DNA from: an uncultured Atopobiaceae bacterium | GTDB lineage: Bacteria; Actinomycetota; Coriobacteriia; Coriobacteriales; Atopobiaceae | Direction: 5' to 3' | NCBI GenBank assembly: GCA_944322145.1 | Contig: CALUNW010000005.1 | Coordinates: 62,001 to 126,000, forward strand | DNA: 64,000 bases | Shown: positions 22,564 through 31,303 of the stretch, piece after piece | Position numbering within the stretch: the first letter of the stretch is position 1 | Layout of the letters: each line of letters starts with the position of its first letter | Translations under genes and position numbers: made by a program | The notes under the pieces: generated by a model | Databases searched by the model: none | What the model saw: only the letters and a program-made list of their open reading frames with translations | Told to the model about the DNA's origin: nothing

Positions 22564-23532
22564 TCACCGCAGGACGGACGTGGCGATGTAGGCGGCGTAG
22601 AGCACCACGAAGACGACGCCGTTGGCGCGGCTCATCTCGTGCCGGCGTCCGATGAAGGCAAACCCCACGAGCGCGAGCGAGAAGATCGCGAGCAGCGCCA
22701 GGTCGACGTTGTACGCGGCGTCGTAGGGGATGTTGGCGACGAGCGCCGGCCCGCCCATGACGAGCAGCAGGTTGGAGATGTTGGAGCCCACCACGTTGCC
22801 GACGGCGATGTCGGAGTTGCCGCGGAAGGCGGCGACCACGCTCGTCACGAGCTCGGGCAGGCAGGTGCCCAGCGCCACCACGGTGATGCCGATGATGCGC
22901 TCGGAGATGCCCAGGGCGCTCGCGATCTCGACGGAGTTGTCGACGACGAAGTCCGCGCCGAACTTGAGCATCGCGATGCCGAGCACGACCATGATCGCGC
23001 TGCGGAAGACGAGGGGCTCGGCCACGGGGTCCGCGTCGGCGGCCTCCGCCTCGGTCTCCGCGTCCTTCTCGCCCGCGCCCTCGGCAAGGCCCACGACGGC
23101 GGTGCGCACGACGAAGGCGGCAAACGCCACGAGCAAGATGACGCCCTCCACCAGCGTGACCTGCCCGTCGGTGTTGGCGAAGAGGGCGAGCAGGGCGGTG
23201 GCCGCCACGCTCACCGGGATCTCGAAGCGCTGCGTGCTGCGCGAGAGCGTCACCGGCGCGATCACGGCGGAGAGGCCGAGGATGAGCAGCAGGTTGGCGA
23301 GGCAGCTGCCCACCACGTTGCCGAAGGCCATGTCGGCGTGGCCGCCGGCGGCCGAGGTGATGCTCACGACGAGCTCGGGCAGGGAGGTGCCGATGGCCAC
23401 GATGGTGAGGCCCGCCACGCGGTCGGGCATGCCGAGGCGCCGCGCGATGCTGCAGGCGCCGTCCACGAGGAAGTTGGCGCCAAAGACGAGAAGGGCGAAT
23501 CCGATTGCAATGATGATGAGGCTGAGGAGCAC
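22564..23532 (-). CDS. CaCA-family sodium/calcium antiporter, 322 aa
   Basis: Ten predicted helices in two inverted halves, each with an alpha-repeat: GLTIVAIGTSLPELVVSITS with GNVVGSCLANLLLILG, and GITVVALGTCLPELVTSVVA with GNVVGSNISNLLLVMG. A cytoplasmic loop rich in Glu/Ala/Asp (about 145-170) separates the halves. It matches the YrbG/CaX-like bacterial Na+/Ca2+ exchangers. The GTG at 23532, preceded by AAAGGA, begins the first helix (LLSLIIIAIGFALLVFGANF); the open frame upstream runs into repeat DNA. Confidence 0.92.
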   Translation of the reverse strand: MLLSLIIIAIGFALLVFGANFLVDGACSIARRLGMPDRVAGLTIVAIGTSLPELVVSITSAAGGHADMAFGNVVGSCLANLLLILGLSAVIAPVTLSRSTQRFEIPVSVAATALLALFANTDGQVTLVEGVILLVAFAAFVVRTAVVGLAEGAGEKDAETEAEAADADPVAEPLVFRSAIMVVLGIAMLKFGADFVVDNSVEIASALGISERIIGITVVALGTCLPELVTSVVAAFRGNSDIAVGNVVGSNISNLLLVMGGPALVANIPYDAAYNVDLALLAIFSLALVGFAFIGRRHEMSRANGVVFVVLYAAYIATSVLR

Positions 23533-23635
23533 GTCGGTCCTTTCGGGATCGGGGCTGATACCACATCCAGTATTCCATGGGCCGACAGCGCTCCAATCCG
23601 AGTCGCGGACCGACTCCCAAGCGAATCCATAGATG

Positions 23636-23706
23636 GGCCGACCGCGCATACCTTCCATTGTTAACGTTGCCAACAGCGCAAAATGGCGAGGTATGCGCGG
23701 TCGGCC
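23636..23706. terminator. long inverted repeat downstream of the surface-protein gene
   Basis: GGCCGACCGCGCATACCT and its exact complement AGGTATGCGCGGTCGGCC (18-bp arms) enclose a 35-base loop with an inner CCATT/AATGG. It lies 14 bases after the surface-protein stop, so it probably ends that long transcript. Confidence 0.7.
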
Positions 23707-23719
23707 AAAGTACACGAGC

Positions 23720-26700
23720 CTAGAAGCGGCGACGGATGACCAGGGCGACGGCTGCGACGACCGCTCCGGTCAGGAGCGTGCCGAGAAGAACGACGGGGCC
23801 GGTCGAGGCGTCGCCGGCGGAGGGGAGCTCGTCGGGCGCCTGGTCGGAGTCCTGCTGGTCGCCGGACGGGCGCTCCTCGGGGGCCTGGTCGGGGGCGGCG
23901 TCGGGATCGGGCTCTGGCTCGGGGTCCGGCGTGGGCTCCGGCTCGGGCGTGGGCTCCGGGTCCGGCTCCGGCTCGGGATCGGGTTCCGGAGTGGGGTCGG
24001 GATCGGGATCCGGGTCTGGCGTCGGCTCCGGATCGGGCGTCGGCTTCGGATCGGGGTCCGGGTCAGGCTCCGGGTCCGGATCGGGCTCCGGCTCGGGATT
24101 CGGCGTCGGCTCCGGGTCCACCACGGGAGGCTCCTCGGTTCCCGCCGGCAGCACGAGCACTCCGTTGTTGCCCAGACGTGACGCCAGACGCACGCCGCCG
24201 CCTTCGACGTCGGTCACGCCGAGGCGCTCCACGTAGGGGGCGCTGCCCGTTGCGTTGGGGTCCTTCTCGAGCGTGCCCAGCTCGACGGGCCGCACGTAGC
24301 GCGGCGTCCCCGCGAGCGCCACGCACTGACCGTCGCTCATCACAAAGCGGGCGTCGATCTGGTCGGTGTCGAGCGCCACGACGTAGGGAACCCACTGCTG
24401 CTCAGCCTTTGCGTCCGCCACGGCGTCGGCCGAGGGCAGGCTCGCCGTGTACACGGTCCGCTGGAAGTAGTAGGTCTCGCCCGCCTCGGGAAGCGACGCC
24501 AGCGGCTCGTAGCCGCCCTCGCCGCGCACGTAGAGCGGAGTGTCGCGTGAGAACGCGTAGTAGGAGTTGGTCTGGGCCGCCCAGGCGCTCGCAACGGTCC
24601 CGGCCTGCGCGTCCGCGCCCGTTCCGGAAAACGCGCTCGCGAACAGCAGTCGCTTCCCGCCTGCCCCTCCGACGACCGGCTCGCCCGTCGCCGCCGAGAG
24701 CTCCTCGTCGCTCACGAGCTCGCCCGCGTCCATGCGCCCGAGCAGTGCCTCCACGTCCGGCGTCGGCTCGACCTCGTAGGCAAACCGCAGCGGCGCCACG
24801 TCCTGCCCGCCGTCGAGCGCCATCGTCGCCGAGCCGTCGGCGGCCACGGTCACGTCGACCCTCCGCGCGGGCACCGCCTCTACGGGCACGGATAGCAGCA
24901 GCGTCTGGCGTCCGGAGGAGAGGTCCGTCTCGACCATCACCACGAAGTCGTACAGGGTGACGTCGCCGCCGGAGTACTGGTTGGGCAGGTTGCCGATGTA
25001 GAAGTACGTCTCGCACACGGCGGTGGCCCCGGCCGCCTGGGCCGCCTCAATCTTGGAGCGCACGTCCTCGGGGGCGCGCTCCTGCCAGCTTCCGTCCGCC
25101 GCGGCGTCGACCTCGGCCTGCGTGGCAAAGGCGTACGGCCGCCCGTCGAGCGGCACCATCTCGTGCGCGGGGTTAACGTACCAGCTCGCGTGGTTGGAGA
25201 AGGTCGCGTCGTCGGCGTAGGAGAACTGCCCGTCCTGCAGCGCGTCGTAGAAGAGGTCGTAGGCGGCATACCCCAGGTCGTAGCGCGCGTTCATGGCCTC
25301 GACCAGGTAGGCGAACTCGTGCGTGGCCTCAATGTCGTTAGGGTCTTCCAGGCTGATCTCAACCGCCTGCGCCGCCAGCGCTCCGTCGAGCAGACGGTCG
25401 CCGTACACGATGCCGCTCACGCGCGCGATCTCCATGCCGGCCCCCACCTGGTCCGACACCGTGACGCGGCTGCCGCCCGGGCGCTCGTCGCCGGGCCCGC
25501 CGGAGGCCGGCGCGGTGTAGACGATGCCCAGGCAGCGGTCGACCACGGTGCCAAAGGCCCACGAGAGCGCGGCGGCGCTGTGGGCGGAGAGGTAGTCGTC
25601 GACGACGCTGAGCCGCGTGGGATCGCCGGCGTCGAGCAGGCCCGGCGCGGTCGCCAACGTCACGTCCTCCGGGACGATGCTGTAGCTCCCGGACCCATAG
25701 AGCGAAAGCGTCACGCTCTTCTCGCCCTGGGCCGAGGCGTCCTCGAAGGCCCGCGCGGCCGCGGCCAGGTTGTCGTTCAGGTTGACCCCCGAGGTCACGA
25801 GCGGGTGATGCGCCTGCTCGTGCGCGGTCTCCAGCAGGTAGGCCGCCGCGTCGCTGGTGTCCAGCCCGGTCGAGAAGAACGTGAGCTCGCGGCCCGCGCC
25901 CCAGGCGGCGTTCACGCGCGAGACCGCGTCGCGCATGGTGAGCATGGTCGCGAACAGGGCGTCTGTGCCGTAGCCGTTCTCGCGGCTGCCCGGCAGAGGG
26001 CCCAGGAAGCCGGTCGGGTCGCCGTCGTAGGCGGGAGGGTTCGCATAGTCGACGCTCGCCATGGGCGGGATCGAGCGACCCATCACGCAGAGCACGGGCA
26101 GGCGCCCCTCCGAGCCCGGGTCGTCGGCTGCGTCCGCGAGCGCAGAGCCAGCAACGCTCACGGCCCGCTGCAGGTAGGAGCCGTTGCCGAGCGGCGCCGA
26201 TGCCGTCTGGGCGCCGCTTGCCGCGGTGGCCGTGACCGTGAGCGAGCCGTTCTCATAGGCGAGGTAGCGGCCATCGGCGTCCGGCTCGTAGGCGTCGAGC
26301 GGCATGAGGGTCGCGACCTGGGAGTCGTAGCCGATGACGCCCACGCGCGTGGGCGCGGCGGCACCGTCGTTCTCGGCCATGAGACGTGCGATTGCGCTGT
26401 TGAGCGCGTCGACGAGGTAGCCCGCCTGGGGCCGGCCCCCATAGGTCATGTCCGCGAGCAGCCGGTTGGTGCTCACCACGAAGACCACGTCGTGGGCGGG
26501 GCCGCCCTCCTGCCGCACCGACGCAGCGGACGAGAGCGCGGAGAGCCCCACGAGAAAGCCGTGGTCGGAGACGTCGATCTTCACGGGCAGCCCGGCGGCG
26601 CGCGCCTCCTCGGCGCTGCCGTAGACGGACTTGTCGGCCCAGATGCGACCGGCCTGCTCGGTGGAGTAGGTGCCGGCGCCCGACCCGAAGACCTCCTCCC

Positions 26701-26821
26701 AGCGCGCGGAGGTGTCCGGGTCCGTGAGCCTGGAGACGACTGCGGCACGGGCGGTGAGCGGGGAGAGCGCAAGGACGAGGGCGAGAAGGACGGCGAGAAG
26801 GGCGCGCGGATGGCGGAGCAT
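23720..26821 (-). CDS. large secreted surface protein with Pro-Glu-Asp stalk, 1033 aa
   Basis: An N-terminal signal peptide (LLAVLLALVLALSPLTARA, cleavage near residue 26) leads into about 850 residues of extracellular domain. The N half resembles a degenerate von Willebrand A-type module (DVVFVVSTNRLLADMTYGGR, VGVIGYDSQVATLMPLDAYE). A stalk of about 95 residues of PEPDPDP/PTPEPEP repeats follows. The tail reads ELPSAGDASTGP, a hydrophobic helix and RRRF. LPSAG (999-1003) sits where an LPXTG sortase motif would be, with Ala for Thr. Probably wall- or membrane-attached, adhesin-like; the ligand is unknown. Neighbours give no pilus operon or sortase. Confidence 0.85.
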   Translation of the reverse strand: MLRHPRALLAVLLALVLALSPLTARAAVVSRLTDPDTSARWEEVFGSGAGTYSTEQAGRIWADKSVYGSAEEARAAGLPVKIDVSDHGFLVGLSALSSAASVRQEGGPAHDVVFVVSTNRLLADMTYGGRPQAGYLVDALNSAIARLMAENDGAAAPTRVGVIGYDSQVATLMPLDAYEPDADGRYLAYENGSLTVTATAASGAQTASAPLGNGSYLQRAVSVAGSALADAADDPGSEGRLPVLCVMGRSIPPMASVDYANPPAYDGDPTGFLGPLPGSRENGYGTDALFATMLTMRDAVSRVNAAWGAGRELTFFSTGLDTSDAAAYLLETAHEQAHHPLVTSGVNLNDNLAAAARAFEDASAQGEKSVTLSLYGSGSYSIVPEDVTLATAPGLLDAGDPTRLSVVDDYLSAHSAAALSWAFGTVVDRCLGIVYTAPASGGPGDERPGGSRVTVSDQVGAGMEIARVSGIVYGDRLLDGALAAQAVEISLEDPNDIEATHEFAYLVEAMNARYDLGYAAYDLFYDALQDGQFSYADDATFSNHASWYVNPAHEMVPLDGRPYAFATQAEVDAAADGSWQERAPEDVRSKIEAAQAAGATAVCETYFYIGNLPNQYSGGDVTLYDFVVMVETDLSSGRQTLLLSVPVEAVPARRVDVTVAADGSATMALDGGQDVAPLRFAYEVEPTPDVEALLGRMDAGELVSDEELSAATGEPVVGGAGGKRLLFASAFSGTGADAQAGTVASAWAAQTNSYYAFSRDTPLYVRGEGGYEPLASLPEAGETYYFQRTVYTASLPSADAVADAKAEQQWVPYVVALDTDQIDARFVMSDGQCVALAGTPRYVRPVELGTLEKDPNATGSAPYVERLGVTDVEGGGVRLASRLGNNGVLVLPAGTEEPPVVDPEPTPNPEPEPDPDPEPDPDPDPKPTPDPEPTPDPDPDPDPTPEPDPEPEPDPEPTPEPEPTPDPEPEPDPDAAPDQAPEERPSGDQQDSDQAPDELPSAGDASTGPVVLLGTLLTGAVVAAVALVIRRRF

Positions 26822-26984
26822 TGGGCCTCGATTCGACGGAGGGCAAATGGTAGCCGTATACCCGCATATCGGGCCCGCGGGCGGGCGTCACGACATCCCC
26901 GCATCGCTTCGCGCGGCCTGAAGGCGCGCGTTCTTCTCGCCCGACGGCGTATAGTTGATGCAAGCCCAAGGAGAGGAGACGATC

Positions 26985-28934
26985 ATGACGTCCGAGAAGT
27001 ACCCGCTGCTGTTCTCGCCCCTGAAGGTCGGGACGCAGGAGGTGAGAAACCGCGTCTTCATGCCGCCCGTCTCCACCAACCTGGCAGACCACGGCTACGT
27101 GACCGCCGCGCTGATCGACCACTACACGGCGCGCGCGGCCGGCGGCGTGGGCCTGATCGTCACCGAGGTCGTGACCGTGGAGCCCACCTACGTCTACCTG
27201 CCCGGGGACATGTGCGTCGCGGATGACTCCTACGTGCCCGGCTGGGAGCGCCTGGCGGCCTCGGTCCACGAGCACGGCGCCAAGATCTTGCCGCAGCTCT
27301 TCCACCCGGCCTACATGGCCTTCCCGATTCCCGGGACTCCTCAGCTCATCGCCCCGTCCAACGTGGGCCCCTACTATGCGCGCGAGGCGCCGCGCCCGGT
27401 CACGCGCGAGGAGCTCTCCGTGCTCGTGCGCCAGTTCGGCGACGCGGCCGAGCGCATGCGGCGCGCCGGCACCGACGGCGTCGAGATCCACGCAGCGCAC
27501 GCTCATGGGCTGCTCGGCGGCTTCCTGAGTCCGCTCTACAACAAGCGCACCGACGAGTACGGCGGCGACATCGACGGCCGCCTGCGCCTCACGCTGGAGG
27601 TCGTCCGCGAGGTGCGCGAGCGCTGCGGCGAGGACTTCATCATCGACGTGCGCATCTCCGGCGACGAGTACTCCGAGGGCGGCCTAACCATCACCGACAT
27701 GTGCCACGTGGCGCGCGAGCTCGAGCGCGCGGGCGTGGACCTGCTGCACGTCTCCGGCGGCACCACGATCAAGCGCGGCTCGGCGATCCCCGCCGCGGGC
27801 ACGCGCCAGGGCAGCCACGCCGACGTCGCGCGTCAGATAAAGCGCTGCGTGAGCATACCCGTGGCAACGGTCGGCCGCATCAACGAGGCCTGGATCGCCG
27901 AGGAGCTCCTCGAGGAGGGCGTGGCGGACGCCTGCATGATGGGCCGCGCCAACCTCTGCGACGCCGAGTTCTGCAACAAGGCCGCCGCGGGCGCGACCGA
28001 CGACATCCGCCCGTGCATCGGCTGTTTGCGCTGTCTCACGGGCATCATGTTCGGCAAGCCCATCGCCTGCACGGTGAACCCGGACGTCGAGCACGACGAC
28101 GGGGCGGTGGAGCCGGCGAGAAAGAAGCGCGACGTGCTGGTCATCGGCGCGGGCCCGGCCGGCATGGAGGCCGCCTTCGTGGCGGCGCGCCGCGGGCATC
28201 ACGTGGTTCTCGTGGACGCGGCCGACGAGCCGGGCGGCACCATGCGCATCGCCGCGGTGCCCATTGCCAAGCAGGACCTCACGCGCGTGATCAAGTTCCA
28301 GGCGCGCCGCCTCGCCGCCGCTGGCGTGGAGCTGCGCCTGGGCGTGCGCCTGACTGCGGCCGACGTCGCGCGCGACTATGCCGGGTATGAGGTGGTTCTC
28401 GCCACGGGCGCCGAGCCGATCGTTCCGGCATGGGCGGGCGCCTTCAAGCAGGCCGTGACCGCCGATGACATCCTCGCCGGCCGCGCCTTCCCCGGCAAGA
28501 AGATCGTGGTCGTGGGCGGCGGGTCGGTGGGCTGCGAGGTCGCCGACTACCTCGCGCCGCTGGTGAACGACCTTGCCAAGGGCAACCGCGACATCACGCT
28601 CGTGGAGATGGGGCCCACGCTGGCTCCCACGGAGGGCGCCGCCGGCCGCGCCGCGCTGATCACCCGCATGCTCGGCAAGGGCGTGCACGTTCTCACGGAC
28701 ACCATGGTCACCGACGTCACCGAGGGCACGATCGTGTGCGAGCGCGCGGGCGAGAAGGTCGTGCTCGAGGGCGCCGACACGATGATCCTGGCGCTCGGGT
28801 ACCGTCCGGACGGCTCGCTCGCCGAGGAGCTCGCCGCCGCCGGCGCGAGCGTCCACGTGATCGGCGACGCCGAGAAGCCTGGCAACATCAAGGACGCGAT
28901 GGCCGCCGCCTACGCCCTGGCCCGCGAGCTGTAA
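26985..28934 (+). CDS. old-yellow-enzyme/2,4-dienoyl-CoA reductase-type flavoprotein, 649 aa
   Basis: Residues about 1-330 form the FMN TIM barrel (HAAHAHGLLGGFLSPLYNKR and DEYGGDIDGRLRLTLEVVRE, with substrate and FMN contacts). CIGCLRCLTGIMFGKPIACT (about 345-365) gives the four cysteines of the 4Fe-4S cluster. The C-terminal half binds FAD and NAD(P)H (VIGAGPAGMEAAFVAARRGH and VVGGGSVGCEVADYL). The family reduces enoyl-CoA, enones, bile-acid and plant-derived double bonds; gut actinobacteria have many paralogues, so the substrate is open. ATG 26985 follows AAGGAGAGGAG. A GTATAGTT -10 lies near 26949. Confidence 0.92.
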   Translation: MTSEKYPLLFSPLKVGTQEVRNRVFMPPVSTNLADHGYVTAALIDHYTARAAGGVGLIVTEVVTVEPTYVYLPGDMCVADDSYVPGWERLAASVHEHGAKILPQLFHPAYMAFPIPGTPQLIAPSNVGPYYAREAPRPVTREELSVLVRQFGDAAERMRRAGTDGVEIHAAHAHGLLGGFLSPLYNKRTDEYGGDIDGRLRLTLEVVREVRERCGEDFIIDVRISGDEYSEGGLTITDMCHVARELERAGVDLLHVSGGTTIKRGSAIPAAGTRQGSHADVARQIKRCVSIPVATVGRINEAWIAEELLEEGVADACMMGRANLCDAEFCNKAAAGATDDIRPCIGCLRCLTGIMFGKPIACTVNPDVEHDDGAVEPARKKRDVLVIGAGPAGMEAAFVAARRGHHVVLVDAADEPGGTMRIAAVPIAKQDLTRVIKFQARRLAAAGVELRLGVRLTAADVARDYAGYEVVLATGAEPIVPAWAGAFKQAVTADDILAGRAFPGKKIVVVGGGSVGCEVADYLAPLVNDLAKGNRDITLVEMGPTLAPTEGAAGRAALITRMLGKGVHVLTDTMVTDVTEGTIVCERAGEKVVLEGADTMILALGYRPDGSLAEELAAAGASVHVIGDAEKPGNIKDAMAAAYALAREL

Positions 28935-28940
28935 CCACCG

Positions 28941-28977
28941 GGTCTGTTAATTGGGGACAGTCCCCGATTAACAGACC
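28941..28977. repeat. GGGGACAGTCCCC palindrome
   Basis: GGTCTGTTAATTGGGGACAG then TCCCCGATTAACAGACC; one mismatch. Seven bases after the flavoprotein TAA, co-directional with the GDSL gene. Confidence 0.85.
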
Positions 28978-29000
28978 ACACCCTTCGGACGGAGAAGAAC

Positions 29001-29651
29001 GTGCGCCAGGACATGGCCTACAATCCGCGCTTCTTCCAGCTGCGCCGCCCGCAGCTGGAGCGCATGCTCGAGATCGTGTGCGGCACCGAGGCCGCGGAGC
29101 CGGGCGGCGTGGTCTTCTACGGCGACTCGCTCACGCAGCTCCTCCCCGCTGAGCGGCTCTTCCCGGAGCTGCCGGGCGTCCAGAACTGCGGCGTGGCGGG
29201 CGCGGTCTCCGAGGAGCTGCTGTGGCTCGCGGACGAGGCGGTCATCAGGCGCCGCCCGCGTCTGGTCGTGCTCATGGTGGGCACCAACGACCTGGGAAAC
29301 ACCGTCATGGCGAGCCCGCGCGACGTGGCCTGCAACGTGCGCGACCTCGTCGACCTCGTGCTGGGCAACCTGCCGGAGGCGCGCGTGCTGCTGTGGAGCC
29401 CGCTGCCGTGCGTGGAGGAGGTCGACGGCTACCGAGCCAAGCCGTGCGCGCGCAGCAACGACCTCCTGCGCATGATCTTGGGCCAGGAGCGCGAGCTCAT
29501 CCGCGACGGGCGCGTGAGCTTCCTCGACGTCTTCGATGCGTTTCTCGACGAGCGCGGCCGCACGCGCGCCGAGCTCTACGTCGACGGCCTGCACCTGAAC
29601 GAGGAGGGCTTCAGCCGCCTGGCCGACCTCATGCGCCCCGAGCTTCTGTGA
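29001..29651 (+). CDS. SGNH/GDSL-type esterase, 216 aa
   Basis: All four SGNH blocks are visible: VVFYGDSLTQLL (Ser in block I), NCGVAGAVSEELLW (Gly, block II), LMVGTNDLGN (Asn, block III) and YVDGLHLNEEGF (Asp-x-x-His, block V). No signal peptide, so cytoplasmic. Similar proteins are platelet-activating-factor-acetylhydrolase-like or carbohydrate deacetylases; the substrate is unknown. Start GTG 29001 or ATG 29013; GGAGAAGAAC (the recurrent motif) immediately precedes the GTG and may serve as ribosome site. The TGA lies in the following palindrome. Confidence 0.9.
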   Translation: MRQDMAYNPRFFQLRRPQLERMLEIVCGTEAAEPGGVVFYGDSLTQLLPAERLFPELPGVQNCGVAGAVSEELLWLADEAVIRRRPRLVVLMVGTNDLGNTVMASPRDVACNVRDLVDLVLGNLPEARVLLWSPLPCVEEVDGYRAKPCARSNDLLRMILGQERELIRDGRVSFLDVFDAFLDERGRTRAELYVDGLHLNEEGFSRLADLMRPELL

Positions 29652-29677
29652 ATTGGGGACTGTCCCCAATTCACAGA
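29645..29677. repeat. GGGGACTGTCCCC palindrome at a stop codon
   Basis: TCTGTGAATTGGGGACTGTC then CCCAATTCACAGA is perfect. The TGA of the GDSL gene (29649-29651) is in the left arm. Confidence 0.88.
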
Positions 29678-29682
29678 CTGCT

Positions 29683-29850
29683 ACACTGGGGTCTCCATTT
29701 GAATAGAGGGCACGGCTCGATCAGCTGCCACGTCATGTTGAAAACGGCTCCGGTTTGACTCCGGATCAGCACCCGGCTGTGTCTTGAGGCGGCGACCGCC
29801 CGGTCGCCCGTCCTGCCTTGCCCTCCTGACGCCCTGGTCCCAGGGAGAGA
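29683..29850 (+). promoter_or_regulatory. probable cobalamin riboswitch
   Basis: The core CCGGTTTGACTCCGG (about 29751-29765) followed by ATCAGCACCCGGCTGTG resembles the conserved cobalamin-riboswitch segment CCGGUG..AAUCCGG..aCuG.CCCGC.aCUGU. A GGCGACC/GGTCGCC hairpin and CCTGCC follow in the expected order, then CCTGG/CCAGG near the ribosome site of the DUF4430 gene. Some elements (a clear GCCACUG) are not obvious, so it would be a variant class. Context (DUF4430 plus ECF genes) supports it. Confidence 0.5.
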
Positions 29851-29860
29851 GCGAGGCACC

Positions 29861-30343
29861 ATGTCCATGCGCAACCTTGCACAGATCAACCACGCCGAGA
29901 AGAACCTGCTCACGAGGCTCGCCGCGGGCGCCGCGGCCGTCGCGCTGGCGCTGACCGTCGCGGCCTGCGGCGGCACGCCGGCCTCGAGCGCTGGTGACGC
30001 GACCGCCGATGCCGGCCAGGAGCAGCAGGCAACCATCGAGGCCACCGTGGAGATCGACGCCACGGCCGGCGAGGGCGAGCTCTCGAGCTACGACGTCGAG
30101 CTCGACGAGGGCGCGACGGTCTACGACGCGCTGGTCGCGACCGGCGCCGACGTCAACGCGTCCGACTCCGACTACGGCATGTACGTTGCCGGCATCAACG
30201 GCCTCGCCGGCGGGGACTTCGGCGACATGAGCGGCTGGATGTTCGAGGTCAACGGAGAGATGGCCGAGGTCGGCTGCTCCCAGCTCGAGGTCGCGGACGG
30301 CGACGTCATCGCCTGGACCTACGTGACCGAGTTCACCGAGTAG
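29861..30343 (+). CDS. DUF4430-domain lipoprotein, 160 aa
   Basis: Signal peptide with lipobox (ALALTVAACGG, Cys near residue 36), a short Ala/Ser/Gln linker, then a DUF4430 domain of about 95 residues (YDVELDEGATVYDALVATGA, GMYVAGINGLAGGDFGDMSG, then WMFEVNGEMAEVG). DUF4430 resembles the C-terminal domain of vertebrate intrinsic factor/transcobalamin. Such lipoproteins precede ECF transporter genes under B12 control in Gram-positive bacteria, where they are thought to hand corrinoid to the transporter. First gene of the transporter set here. Confidence 0.88.
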   Translation: MSMRNLAQINHAEKNLLTRLAAGAAAVALALTVAACGGTPASSAGDATADAGQEQQATIEATVEIDATAGEGELSSYDVELDEGATVYDALVATGADVNASDSDYGMYVAGINGLAGGDFGDMSGWMFEVNGEMAEVGCSQLEVADGDVIAWTYVTEFTE

Positions 30344-30358
30344 CAAGGCGAGAAGAGC

Positions 30359-31303
30359 GTGGCGCCCGCGCGTCCCACACCCTTCGACTCCTGGCACGTG
30401 GCAGTCCCCGCGACTCTCTTCGCGGGGACTGCCCTGCTGTCCATGTTGGCGGTCCAGCCCGTCCTCGTGGCGCTGTCGCTCGGCGGCGCGTTCGCGTTCT
30501 CGCTGCTTTCGCGCGGCGTGCGCGCGACGGCGCGCGGGCTCGCCTGGCAGCTGCCGCTGCTCGCGCTCGTATGCGTGCTCAACCCGTTCTTCTCGGCGTC
30601 GGGCTCCACGCTGCTTTTCAAGGTGGGGCCGCGCAGCGTCTACGCGGAGAGCCTCGCGTACGGCGCGACGATGGGCGCGCTGCTGGTGGCGACGGTGCTG
30701 TGGTTCGAGGGTGCGGCGACGGCCCTGACCCAGGACCGCCTGCTCGCGCTGTCGGGGCGACGCGCGCGAGCCCTTCCAATCGTTGCGTCGATGGCGTCGC
30801 AGCTCGTGCCGCAGATGCTCGGCCGGGCTAAGACGGCGCGCGCGACCGTCGCCGCCTGCACGGCCGCCGGGCGGCGCCCGGGGCTTCGCGACGAGCTCAC
30901 GCGCACTTCGACGATGCTGCTCGCCTGGTCGCTCGAGGACTCGGTCGAGCGCGCGGACGTCATGCGGGCCCGCGGCTGGGAGTCGGGCCGTCCGCGCACG
31001 AGCTATCGGCTCGAGCGGCTGCGCAGACGCGACGCCGCCGCGCTCGTGGGCATCGCGGGGCTGCTCGTTGCCTGCGCGGCGTGTGCGTGGCAGCTGTGCG
31101 CGACCTGGCGCTTCTATCCCACGATGGGGGAGCTCGGGCCGTGGTGGGCCTACGCGCCGTGGGTCGTCCTTGTCACCCTGCCGAGCCTGGAGCAGGTGTC
31201 CCAAAGGGGGACAGGTTCAAATTGGGACACGCCCGCAGTGTCCCAATTTGAACCTGTCCCCCTTTGGGACACCCGTCCCACCCGCAAGGGAGGCATCCGA
31301 TGA
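30359..31303 (+). CDS. ECF transporter transmembrane (T) component, 314 aa
   Basis: Membrane protein with five to six helices and the two EcfT coupling-helix motifs: RATVAACTAAGRRPGL (a divergent Ala-Arg-Gly box) and RADVMRARGWESGRPRTSY. GTG 30359 is the start. The last about 36 residues (from EQVSQRG to the end) are translated from the 79-bp palindrome at 31195-31273 and are not expected in the family; the natural protein probably ended near TLPSLEQ. The stop overlaps the ATPase start (ATGA). With the ATPases and the S component it would form an ECF importer, most likely for a corrinoid. Confidence 0.88.
   Translation: MAPARPTPFDSWHVAVPATLFAGTALLSMLAVQPVLVALSLGGAFAFSLLSRGVRATARGLAWQLPLLALVCVLNPFFSASGSTLLFKVGPRSVYAESLAYGATMGALLVATVLWFEGAATALTQDRLLALSGRRARALPIVASMASQLVPQMLGRAKTARATVAACTAAGRRPGLRDELTRTSTMLLAWSLEDSVERADVMRARGWESGRPRTSYRLERLRRRDAAALVGIAGLLVACAACAWQLCATWRFYPTMGELGPWWAYAPWVVLVTLPSLEQVSQRGTGSNWDTPAVSQFEPVPLWDTRPTRKGGIR
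31195..31273. repeat. 79-bp double palindrome read in frame through ecfT
   Basis: Two perfectly complementary 36-base arms (GGTGTCCCAAAGGGGGACAG onward, and ending CCCCTTTGGGACACC) enclose a 7-base loop (GCCCGCA). It joins two smaller units, GTCCCAAAGGGGGAC-like and TCAAATTGGGACA-like. It carries no stop in the ecfT frame and so extends the protein. Confidence 0.9.
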
